Shown here one piece after another: positions 25,032 through 32,069 of a stretch of 55,816 nt of DNA (positions within the stretch are counted from its first letter, which is position 1; every line of letters begins with the position of its first letter). Below the pieces are notes generated by a model, which did not search any database, was not told the DNA's origin, and was given only the letters and a program-made list of their open reading frames with translations. The DNA is from Lachnospiraceae bacterium (GTDB lineage Bacteria; Bacillota; Clostridia; Lachnospirales; Lachnospiraceae). A program made the translations under genes and the position numbers. The stretch lies in contig JAKSPC010000008.1 of assembly GCA_024405155.1 (NCBI GenBank), forward strand, positions 1 to 55,816. Direction: 5' to 3'.

Positions 25032-25208
25032 TTAAGATTTATTGGAACTCAACTCTTCGCTGGCCGGCGGGCACAAACTGACGCTGGGTTGCACAAGGCC
25101 GCCGGAGCCACCTGTCACTTTTTCCAGCTCTTTCTCGGAAAGCTGACGCGCTTCCTGCTTTTCTTCACAGGGCGCGTTGTTCTTCAGTTCGTTGTTATCG
25201 TTCGTCAT
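25032..25208 (-). CDS. Putative secreted peptide precursor 1 with double-glycine leader
   Basis: A 58-residue peptide. The leader (1-34) is rich in E, K and N and ends LSEKELEKVTGG, the ELxxVxGG pattern recognised by C39 exporters. The predicted core after GG is 24 residues, starts SGGLVQ, is rich in Ser and Pro (QPSVSLCPP) and has a single cysteine. GGAG stands eight bases before the ATG at 25208. It lies 31 bases after precursor 2 and before a strong terminator. The core resembles no family I recognise; modification is unknown. The PCAT at 16124 is the obvious processing partner. Confidence 0.8.
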   Translation of the reverse strand: MTNDNNELKNNAPCEEKQEARQLSEKELEKVTGGSGGLVQPSVSLCPPASEELSSNKS

Positions 25209-25239
25209 GGTGATTTCTCCTCTCAATGTTCAGAAATTC

Positions 25240-25455
25240 TCAGTTGAAGGTCAGAAGCGCATCCTCTTCAATCTGTTGAATTAAAGCATCAATCTCTTTC
25301 TTTATGGTACTTCTGTCCACGTCAGTGTTAGTGCCGAGGTGTGTATCGCCGCCATTGACCTGCGCAAGCTCCTCCTCTGTCAGCTCATGCAGCTTTTCAT
25401 TCACAGCTTCAACCCCTTCTTTAATCTTGTTCAGTTCTTCTTTACTCTTTGACAT
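25240..25455 (-). CDS. Putative secreted peptide precursor 2 with double-glycine leader
   Basis: A 71-residue peptide whose leader (1-36) ends LTEEELAQVNGG, closely parallel to precursor 1. The predicted core of 35 residues starts DTHLGTNTDVD, has no cysteine, is acidic and continues as a likely amphipathic helix (KKEIDALIQQIEEDALL). GGAGG lies eight bases upstream of the ATG at 25455. The two cores are unrelated to each other while the leaders match, which is common for peptides sharing one exporter. It follows the Lnt-like gene by about 80 bases. Confidence 0.8.
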   Translation of the reverse strand: MSKSKEELNKIKEGVEAVNEKLHELTEEELAQVNGGDTHLGTNTDVDRSTIKKEIDALIQQIEEDALLTFN

Positions 25456-25538
25456 TGTAATTCCTCCGTTCATCTGATTATAATTCTGGAAGATAGATCT
25501 GCATTCCGACCTTTGCTTTAAATTCGATAGCCTTACTA

Positions 25539-27011
25539 TTATAGTTGCTTCTTTTTCCTGAAAATGAATCCGCTACATACTGCAAAGACGGAATACAGCA
25601 CACAAATCCACGGGAACCAGTTGCCGGTCATTCCGTAGAAGGTCTGTCTTCCTTCCTTCGGGATGTCAAGATACATAATTCCCATATGAACGTTCATAGC
25701 GTTAGCCATATGGATCGGACGCCCATGGCAATCATAAAGAATAATGTTACCATTAACAGGATTTCTCAGGACTGAAAATCCGCATTCAATTGCTCGTGCC
25801 TGAACACCATAAGATGTAAAGTACTGGAAGGCCTGCCAATCATAGGAGGGATTCAGGAATATGTCCGCTTCCCGTCCGTTATAGGCGTACTTGTTTGATG
25901 TGTAATCGGCACAGATCAGGTAGGTGTATTTCACACCATCTATTTCAACAATCGGTGTTTTCCCATCACCTCTTTCCGTGTCCGGTTCTTCAACGATAGG
26001 CACAAGATGATTTTTAACATATGTATTTAATAATTTTCCATTTCTGTCAATGAAGTTCAGTGTATTTACTTTTTTTGCACCTTCTTCATTAGGTAATATT
26101 ATTAACGGGAACAAAATGTTCATATTATGCTCTTTGGCTATTCTTTGAACTTCGGAAATAAAACCATCTGTCATATCTTCAGTACATCCAAATGCTATTT
26201 CCGGGAACACCAATATGTCAGATCCATTATAGGTAGCATCTTTTGCATTTTCATCAATAGCATCTATGCTTGCCTTTACAATTTTTTCTACTTCTGTTCC
26301 TTCGTATTCATCAAGAATTTCTTTGTTTTCTGCCAAATAATTGGAGTTATCAACGCTCACTGCTACCCTTACGGTTTGATCTCCGGTTGTGATTTTCTGA
26401 ATACTGCTCATACCAATACCGGTAATTATTACAACAACAATACCGTAAGAAACGGCAATAATTACTGCTTTTCTGTTCAAGCCTTCTTCCCAAATATAGT
26501 TTATAACAGAGGCACAAAGTGTCACAACAAACGAAACACCGACAACACCGGTAACGCTTGCCAACTGCATCAGACCTATATTCCAGAATTGAGACACCGA
26601 AAGAGAGGTCATTACCGAAACGAAGGGATTGTCAATGAAGAACTCGGAGACTGCGACCGCAGCCGGAAAAGCAAGATAGGCAATGATCTTCTTTGCCCTG
26701 AACTTCCTGCAAAGGAAATATACGAAGAACGGAAACCAGATTCTTATACCGTTAAAGGTACAGAACACCTGATTCATGATATCAAAACCATCTTTTACCA
26801 GTCCCCAGAATGTAATGTTTGCTACAATAACCGTTCCAAGGAGCATCCAAAGGATTGAAGACCACTTTGGACGGATATTGATATACCGGATCAGCGGTAT
26901 TGCAAACAGCCATGCGCAAATGCCGGTATTGAAAATGCCATAGGAAAACAACGCTAAGACAAGTCCCAGAAGCAACCATAAATACGGAAATTTTTCTTCG
27001 ATCTTTTTCAT
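25539..27011 (-). CDS. Lnt-like membrane N-acyltransferase (nitrilase superfamily)
   Basis: A 490-residue protein with six or so N-terminal membrane segments (about 5-195), a nitrilase domain (about 215-455) and a last membrane segment (about 463-482), the architecture of apolipoprotein N-acyltransferase. The catalytic triad can be placed: E in VFPEIAFG, K in YVKNHLVP and C in YLICADY. Lnt proper is uncommon in Firmicutes, so this is likely a specialised relative acting at the membrane. AAGGAG is correctly spaced for the ATG at 27011 and too close for the one at 27017. It lies between a lipoprotein gene and the two precursor genes, which could be its substrates (inference). Confidence 0.82.
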   Translation of the reverse strand: MKKIEEKFPYLWLLLGLVLALFSYGIFNTGICAWLFAIPLIRYINIRPKWSSILWMLLGTVIVANITFWGLVKDGFDIMNQVFCTFNGIRIWFPFFVYFLCRKFRAKKIIAYLAFPAAVAVSEFFIDNPFVSVMTSLSVSQFWNIGLMQLASVTGVVGVSFVVTLCASVINYIWEEGLNRKAVIIAVSYGIVVVIITGIGMSSIQKITTGDQTVRVAVSVDNSNYLAENKEILDEYEGTEVEKIVKASIDAIDENAKDATYNGSDILVFPEIAFGCTEDMTDGFISEVQRIAKEHNMNILFPLIILPNEEGAKKVNTLNFIDRNGKLLNTYVKNHLVPIVEEPDTERGDGKTPIVEIDGVKYTYLICADYTSNKYAYNGREADIFLNPSYDWQAFQYFTSYGVQARAIECGFSVLRNPVNGNIILYDCHGRPIHMANAMNVHMGIMYLDIPKEGRQTFYGMTGNWFPWICVLYSVFAVCSGFIFRKKKQL

Positions 27012-27025
27012 CACCATTGTCTCCT

Positions 27026-28417
27026 TTATTTCAATATTCTACTGACGTCAAATTCATACGTCGAATCTTCTTTTTCAAAGAAACGGATAATTACACTCTT
27101 TCCCTTACAATTGACAGAAAACTGCAGGCCGGTTGTCATGATTTCACCGACATCTCTAAGTGGCTTTTCATTTCCATCATAGTATTGAAGGAGCTTTTCT
27201 TTGAATCCGTTTTTAACAAATAAGTCTTTACACAGTTCAACAACCGTTTCGGCGTTTTCCGGAGCCATCATCCATCTCATAGATTTGCCGGATAATGGTA
27301 ATTCATCTGATCCCCAGATTTCTTCAACCATAGAAATATAAATATCCGAACGCCAGTCTAATATCGGATTACCCTTGTCATCCACAAAATGGATTGTTCC
27401 ATTATCATCGATATAGGTACAGTCGGCATAAAGAACCATGTCTCTCCACATCGCTTTTTTCATGTGGTGGAGCATCTCTTCCTGCGTTTCTATTTTTTCT
27501 AATCCTTCAAGCACTCTTTCAAGACGTCCGTATCCGGAACCAACTTCGTCGATGGCATTGCATACAGGATTCAGATAATAATTGGCCTGTCCATTCTGAT
27601 ACGGTAGATAATAAATCTGATTTCCTGCAATTTCCACGATTCCATAGTCTCCGGCAGCATCACCCATAAGATAGGAAATTTCTGTAAAACCATCTTCATT
27701 CTTTCGGGGTGTTGAAAAGATATCAAGATCATTTTTTATAAATGATACTGCTTCTTCCACTGTTGCACAGTTCTGTGCGACAAGTGTTGATATCATATCT
27801 ATTCTGGCCCTCGTTTTTCCGGGATTTGTCCCGGTATTATAAAATGCCGGACCTGATTCTCTGGCATTTCCCTGAATAAAGAGACCTTCTGAGTTCATAC
27901 AATCTGTGGCGCTAAACGCAAGAAGATTAATGAAGTCCTTATCCTTATAGCCTTCGTTCCTGAATTCCTCATATGTATATAAATCGCCGGTCAGGTAACG
28001 ATATCCGATCGTTTTATATTTCCCATATGAAGTAGTAATGATGTAAGCAGGGTATTGAGATATTTCCATATCCTGATTTCGCCCTACCAACACTTCACCA
28101 TTACTGTTTTTCTTCACGCAGGAGGTACACAGTCCGCCTTCTGTATTGTTTGAAACAATCTGAGCATACGAAACTGCCGACTCAAGGTCAGCCGATTCAA
28201 AATTATCGATCCAGATCAGATAATCTCCGAAGTCAGTAAAGCCTGTCCCATTTTCTGAGTGACACAATTTCTGGACTTTCTTGTAATTATCATCAACGTC
28301 TGCAGTGTTATTATCAATCTTCGTTGCACAGGATGTCATCGTCAAAAGAAGCAACATTGCTGTCAGCAGTGTAAACACCATGTTTGGTATTCTCTTTAAT
28401 TGTTTCTTGGTATTCAA
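27026..28417 (-). CDS. Lipoprotein Ntn hydrolase (penicillin V acylase / choloylglycine hydrolase-like)
   Basis: A 463-residue exported lipoprotein: positively charged N-terminus, hydrophobic segment and lipobox LTMTSC with C30. The body matches cysteine Ntn amidases: nucleophile C97 in LCTSCVKK followed by the diagnostic GEVLVGRNQDM, and later GLFIQGNARES and GDAAGDYGIVEIAG. Such enzymes cleave linear amides (penicillin V, bile salts, acyl peptides or acyl-homoserine lactones). The start is TTG, overlapping the TGA of the regulator gene, with GGGAG eight bases upstream. The enzyme would be at the outer membrane face. C97 lies inside the chain, so activation by cleavage would detach the lipid anchor unless the fragments stay together. 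Confidence 0.85.
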   Translation of the reverse strand: MNTKKQLKRIPNMVFTLLTAMLLLLTMTSCATKIDNNTADVDDNYKKVQKLCHSENGTGFTDFGDYLIWIDNFESADLESAVSYAQIVSNNTEGGLCTSCVKKNSNGEVLVGRNQDMEISQYPAYIITTSYGKYKTIGYRYLTGDLYTYEEFRNEGYKDKDFINLLAFSATDCMNSEGLFIQGNARESGPAFYNTGTNPGKTRARIDMISTLVAQNCATVEEAVSFIKNDLDIFSTPRKNEDGFTEISYLMGDAAGDYGIVEIAGNQIYYLPYQNGQANYYLNPVCNAIDEVGSGYGRLERVLEGLEKIETQEEMLHHMKKAMWRDMVLYADCTYIDDNGTIHFVDDKGNPILDWRSDIYISMVEEIWGSDELPLSGKSMRWMMAPENAETVVELCKDLFVKNGFKEKLLQYYDGNEKPLRDVGEIMTTGLQFSVNCKGKSVIIRFFEKEDSTYEFDVSRILK

Positions 28418-28656
28418 ATCGTTTCACTCCCGTTTACAACATTAAAAATTTCTCTCTTCACGTAAGTCAGTTCTATATCGTATCCGAGAGCTTCCATCAT
28501 ATTCACAAAGGTGTTGTTTACCACTCCATCCGGCTTTTTTATAACACGATTGACATAGGATCTTGTTATTCCAATATCCTCGGCAATCTGAGCCTGGGTG
28601 GTTCCGTTTTCTATGCATTTAACTTTGACATCAACTTCAATATTGTTCTTAACCAT
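28414..28656 (-). CDS. XRE-type helix-turn-helix regulator
   Basis: An 80-residue protein with a single helix-turn-helix (TTQAQIAEDIGITRSYVNRVI). GGAG at proper spacing supports the ATG at 28656; the earlier ATG at 28677 has none. Its stop overlaps the TTG start of the lipoprotein gene by translational coupling, so it heads the operon that runs through the Ntn hydrolase, Lnt-like protein and both peptides. A dyad next to its promoter suggests autoregulation. Confidence 0.8.
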   Translation of the reverse strand: MVKNNIEVDVKVKCIENGTTQAQIAEDIGITRSYVNRVIKKPDGVVNNTFVNMMEALGYDIELTYVKREIFNVVNGSETI

Positions 28657-28682
28657 ACTCTCTCTCCGAATAGCCATGTTTC

Positions 28683-28700
28683 ACAAATCGTACAATTTGT
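28683..28700. promoter_or_regulatory. Dyad operator ACAAAT-6-ATTTGT at the XRE promoter
   Basis: Perfect 6-bp half-sites separated by six bases, overlapping the -10 end and start region of the XRE gene promoter. A plausible binding site for the XRE protein itself. Confidence 0.55.
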
Positions 28701-28727
28701 TATACACCTAAATTGTGAACTATTCAA
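28699..28727 (-). promoter_or_regulatory. Promoter of the XRE / Ntn / Lnt / peptide operon
   Basis: Minus-strand TTGAAT, 17-bp spacer, TATAAC; the -10 touches the dyad operator. The promoter runs into the 3' end of the recombinase remnant. Confidence 0.55.
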
Positions 28728-28944
28728 TTAGCCTTCTTGTAAGGGCATCGGAGTATTCGGAAAGAAAATCGTTCTGCTCGTCCAGGAATTTCTTCATGTC
28801 CTCAAAGCGCTCGATCCTGTCCTGCTCCAAGGCACCCTCGGTAAGAAGCTTTTGTTTTTCTTCCCGAAGCGTGATGATGTCATTTCCGATATCATCGGCT
28901 TTGACCGCATCCCTTTCGTTTCTTCTTTTGTCTCTGTCATGTTT
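28720..28944 (-). pseudogene. Remnant of a large serine recombinase (C-terminal fragment)
   Basis: The readable segment resembles the coiled C-terminal part of transposon-type serine recombinases: a Lys/Glu-rich helix (LREEKQKLLTE) and the ending LSEYSDALTRRLIE, which in intact proteins continues into KVT-type strands. Here a stop follows immediately, and no resolvase catalytic domain or zinc ribbon is found upstream. It marks an old mobile element boundary. Confidence 0.5.
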
Positions 28945-28987
28945 TCCCCTATATATTTTTTGTAAAATCGACCTCGGTTGTCTGTAT

Positions 28988-29022
28988 ATATAAATACCAT
29001 AAATACCATAAATACCAAGTTC
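28988..29022. repeat. Short tandem repeat (ATAAATACC, 9 bp)
   Basis: The nine-mer ATAAATACC is repeated three times with partial copies on both sides, next to the recombinase remnant. Confidence 0.7.
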
Positions 29023-29242
29023 CGTGTAAGAAAAAGCAGGATCCATGCAAAAAGGGAGGAGGCAACGGAGCACTTAAGAACCCCCCGAGCGCCCGTCTCC
29101 TCTCCCATCCGCTGTCGCAGCGCAACACCCTATGACTATGAGCCGGGAGGGGCCAGATGGGCGAAAGAAAGGGCATTTGGCTGAAAAGGATCCGTCAGAT
29201 GACGGACGAGGATTTGCTAAGAAACTGAAGGAGAAATGGGAA

Positions 29243-29350
29243 ATGGCTGATAACAGCATCGATATCGAAAGACTCCGCCGGGACATGGCGGATGAGTGTA
29301 TGGCAGCGTCCTTAACAACTGGATTCCTGCTCATTATCGTGTATAATAAT
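29243..29350 (+). pseudogene. Possible remnant of a small conserved protein
   Basis: An ATG after GGAG begins MADNSIDIERLRRDMADECM, a charged helical start that looks like a real protein N-terminus. The reading continues as atypical sequence and runs into the overlapping lipoprotein gene in another frame. I read it as a truncated gene. Confidence 0.3.
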
Positions 29351-29438
29351 ATCCGGTACGCAAAGGAAACCTCCACTATGGGAACAGTCCCCGAGGATTG
29401 CTGGCGACCTTATTTCGATAGAAGGGATCGTAACAGGA

Positions 29439-30425
29439 ATGAAAAAAGCAATAGTTATTTTAGCAGCAGCATTGTTTGCAGCCTTAATGAGCGGATGCGC
29501 GAATATGCAGGCGACAGTGTCAGAATCAGTTGAGTCACCTGCGAATGAAACGGCGAAAGAGACAGCCGCAGTGAAAGAGAGCGCTGCAGAGACAGTAGCC
29601 GTTGAGGCAGAATCGGCGGAACCGATTTCCGAAAGTGCTAAAGAGGCAGTGCCGGACGAAACAGAGACTGAGACTCCTTCTATGGACATCATTCCGGAAT
29701 CATATGCCTATTCACTTATTGTGGCAATCAATCCGACTGTCGAACTCTATTTTGATAAAAACGATGTGATCAATGGAGTGGCTTTCCTTAATGACGATGC
29801 CGTTAATGCATACAAGGATCTGGAACTTGTAGGAGCAAGCCTTGAAGACGGAATGGAGCTGATAATTGCCCGGGCAGAATCAGAAGGATACCTGAAAGAA
29901 AACGGAGATGTTCAGGTCGAGCTCAGCAAGATAGGAACAGTGGAAAAAGAGATGGATTCCTCTGTGATAGTCAATGCTGTAGAAACAGTTGAGGCGATAT
30001 TGACGGCAGATAATGGTGAAACCGGGATAAGTGTTAATGCAAGTGTAAATAACGAGGTCACTGAACAAACAGGATTAACGGCACCCGAGGCCTGTCCGAC
30101 CTGCTCGGGTACGGGAAAGAGCTGCAGCGAATGCGGCGGGACCGGAATTGTTAATTGCAAACGCTGCGATAACGGAATTGAATCCTGCGGAACATGCCAC
30201 GGCACAGCTGTTATTAGCTGTCATGGATGTCACGGTGCGGGAACCGTAGGAGATCTTGGTGAAACATGCAATCGCTGCGGCGGGACCGGAGAACAGTCCT
30301 GCGATGCATGCCATGGACAGGGAACCTTTCTATGTTCATGGTGCAAGGGAGAGTTAAAGCACGTTTGTCCTGAGTGTTGGGGTGAATGCGACTGCCCGGA
30401 CTGCAGCGGGACCGGCTGGAAATAA
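29439..30425 (+). CDS. Lipoprotein with DnaJ-type CxxCxGxG zinc-finger repeats
   Basis: A 328-residue exported lipoprotein with signal peptide and lipobox LMSGC (C20). Residues about 25-75 are a low-complexity Glu/Ala/Ser linker (SESVESPANETAKETAA). A middle domain (about 80-205) is unrecognised. The C-terminal 110 residues carry about seven CxxCxG-type pairs (CPTCSGTG, CSECGGTG, CDACHGQG, CPDCSGTG), the zinc-finger pattern of DnaJ. An extracellular cysteine-rich zinc module is unusual. It is the first plus-strand gene of the window and stands alone among remnants. Function unknown. Confidence 0.75.
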   Translation: MKKAIVILAAALFAALMSGCANMQATVSESVESPANETAKETAAVKESAAETVAVEAESAEPISESAKEAVPDETETETPSMDIIPESYAYSLIVAINPTVELYFDKNDVINGVAFLNDDAVNAYKDLELVGASLEDGMELIIARAESEGYLKENGDVQVELSKIGTVEKEMDSSVIVNAVETVEAILTADNGETGISVNASVNNEVTEQTGLTAPEACPTCSGTGKSCSECGGTGIVNCKRCDNGIESCGTCHGTAVISCHGCHGAGTVGDLGETCNRCGGTGEQSCDACHGQGTFLCSWCKGELKHVCPECWGECDCPDCSGTGWK

Positions 30426-30457
30426 TTCTTCTCACTTTCTCAAGGCTGAAATGAACA

Positions 30458-30867
30458 TTGGGAAGGGAACAAAACCTGGTGAAAAGTGAAAGCAGCGTTC
30501 CCGATTTCTTAAAGAGGGAATACACGCCGAACGCCTGGGATGTCTTTTGCGACAGTTACAGTGAGATCTGCTGCGGCTATACCTACTATGAAGAGGAAAA
30601 GCGGATCAGTTTCTCGATACCGTGGGCAGAAGGACCGATATCCTTTCCTGGGAGGAAAGCTATGACGATCCCGATGTCTGTGACGGGCATGAATGGGATA
30701 TCCGGGCCGTATTTCCGGACGATACCGTAATGTCCATCTATGGTCATCAGAAATATCCGAGGCATTACACCCGCGCGGTACTGCTGACCGAATGGCTCTC
30801 CGGAAGGATCAGGAAAAAGCATGACAGTGTCCTTACCGGGGAGGAAATAAACGGTTACTTCCACTAA
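30458..30867 (+). pseudogene. Small cytoplasmic protein split by a -1 frameshift
   Basis: The first frame reads from an ATG at 30458 to about EEEK; the second frame continues sensibly as ADQFLDTVGRRTDILSWEES and ends at 30867 (VLTGEEINGYFH). The change of frame falls in the run GAGGAAAAGCGG near 30596-30601, where one missing A would explain it. Joined, the product would be about 136 residues, Trp/Tyr/Asp-rich, with no recognised domain. Confidence 0.5.
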
Positions 30868-30868
30868 T

Positions 30869-30902
30869 AGAAAAAGGAGCAGGCGGTCCTCCCGCCTGCT
30901 CC
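30869..30902 (-). terminator. Terminator downstream of the small membrane protein gene
   Basis: Minus-strand GGAGCAGGCGG/CCGCCTGCTCC is a perfect 11-bp stem followed by TTTTTC. It lies about 50 bases past the stop at 30950. Confidence 0.8.
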
Positions 30903-30949
30903 ATATGCTTCGTACGAACGTTTTTTTCGCGGATAAACCGCCTGCGCGT

Positions 30950-31177
30950 TCAGCCTCCGGCAGTCTTCACTGTCCTGAGAAACAGAAACAGCCCGTAGGA
31001 AAGCCCCGCCATGGACAGAAGTTTGATCCATGCCGGCGAATCCTCTATGCTCACGGACAGGATCCCGCTTATGGAAAAACACAGCAGGATGATGGCTGAG
31101 CACGTAAGGTAGAAGGATATGCGGTTTGATCGATGCTTTCTCATATGGGCTGACAACTGTATTTTTGCATCTGACAT
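30950..31177 (-). CDS. Small membrane protein, two predicted helices
   Basis: A 75-residue frame with a basic N-terminus and two hydrophobic stretches (FYLTCSAIILLCFSISGIL and LLSMAGLSYGLFLFL). A strong terminator follows, supporting a real gene. No good ribosome site precedes the ATG at 31177; the ATG at codon 12 is an alternative. Family unknown. Confidence 0.45.
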   Translation of the reverse strand: MSDAKIQLSAHMRKHRSNRISFYLTCSAIILLCFSISGILSVSIEDSPAWIKLLSMAGLSYGLFLFLRTVKTAGG

Positions 31178-31214
31178 AAGGATATCAGTAAAACTCTATC
31201 ATGCAATAACAAAG

Positions 31215-31415
31215 TTACTGTTTCTGGTCAAGAAGTCCGTATGCCTTATAACGGTCAAGCATCATCCGGTACATAAGGCGGTTTGAGAAATACTGGCGGT
31301 ATGTAGCCGTTTTCTCTTTTCCGGCGGCTTTCAGCCGATCCATTTCCGCCTGTTCGAAAGCAGCTTGCTTGATAAGGTCTGAAAGCATCTGCTCAAAAGC
31401 TTCTGTCCTGTCCAT
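31215..31415 (-). CDS. Small helical protein of mobile-element type
   Basis: A 66-residue, mostly alpha-helical charged protein (MDRTEAFEQMLSDLIKQAA). GAGGAAG precedes the ATG at 31415. Similar small proteins occur beside recombinase genes of Clostridia mobile elements; that link is from memory and not proven here. It lies 112 bases after the HTH protein at 31527 on the same strand. Confidence 0.5.
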   Translation of the reverse strand: MDRTEAFEQMLSDLIKQAAFEQAEMDRLKAAGKEKTATYRQYFSNRLMYRMMLDRYKAYGLLDQKQ

Positions 31416-31526
31416 GGTCTTCCTCTTCTCCTGTGGTGCTTCCCAGTACGCCAAACCCTGCGAACACCTGTGCAGGATCGTTCTTTTTCTTCGTTGGCTT
31501 CTGTTTACGAATAATGATCCTCCCGG

Positions 31527-31916
31527 TCAGATCGGGAAATGCTTTGAGTCTTCTTTCTGATCAAGCTCCAGAAAGAATTTCCTTTCCTTCTTTCTTCGGT
31601 AAAGCGTAGCCGGCGCGAGCCCAAGCAGTTCACAGATCTCCGCATCCGTTTTTCCTTCCGCCTTCAGCGTGTCATACTCTGCCCAGGTATGTTTGTGAAA
31701 CTTACGGGGGCGTCCGGCGTTCCGTGACCGTTTTTCCGATATTTCCTCTTCATCCCATGTGCAGACAAGGAATTGCATTTTCTTCCCGTCTGACGCGATA
31801 TGTTCTTTTATCTGTATCCGGATCCCGGCATCGGAAAGAACTTTTTCGAAATCGGCATATTCCTGTTCATCAGGCATACCGTCTAACGGCAGCGATAGGA
31901 TCTTCTGTGTACTCAT
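31527..31916 (-). CDS. Recombinase-associated protein with C-terminal helix-turn-helix
   Basis: A 129-residue protein. Residues about 70-75 are a basic hook (AGRPRKF) and about 78-115 a resolvase-like helix-turn-helix (DAEICELLGLAPATLYRRKKE), as in the DNA-binding tail of Hin-type recombinases. The N-terminal half (ADFEKVLSDAGIRIQIKEHI) has no catalytic serine pattern. It may be an accessory DNA-binding protein or a decayed recombinase part. Confidence 0.55.
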   Translation of the reverse strand: MSTQKILSLPLDGMPDEQEYADFEKVLSDAGIRIQIKEHIASDGKKMQFLVCTWDEEEISEKRSRNAGRPRKFHKHTWAEYDTLKAEGKTDAEICELLGLAPATLYRRKKERKFFLELDQKEDSKHFPI

Positions 31917-32006
31917 ATGAATCTTCCTCGTATCAAATTTAATATTGATAGAAACTGCGTTGCTTCAGTATCTTAAACAAAATGGAACGGGGAGTATGTC
32001 ACTATA

Positions 32007-32046
32007 ATCGGCAAGAAGCCCCCTTCCTTTGTATGTGGGGGATGAA
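32007..32046. repeat. Left 40-bp inverted hairpin repeat flanking the AlbA_2 gene
   Basis: Starts ATCGGCAAGAAG and ends GTGGGGGATGAA; the internal CCCC/GGGG forms a short hairpin. It matches the reverse complement of 33510-33549 at 37 of 40 positions. The compact hairpin resembles ends of IS200/IS605-type elements, but no transposase is present. Confidence 0.7.
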
Positions 32047-32069
32047 TTGCTGATCATGTTAAAGTTCCG

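Noticed and set aside
28978-29184. Short plus-strand frame through the ATAAATACC repeats
   Set aside because: The reading is the repeat itself (INTINTINTK type) and lacks a start signal.
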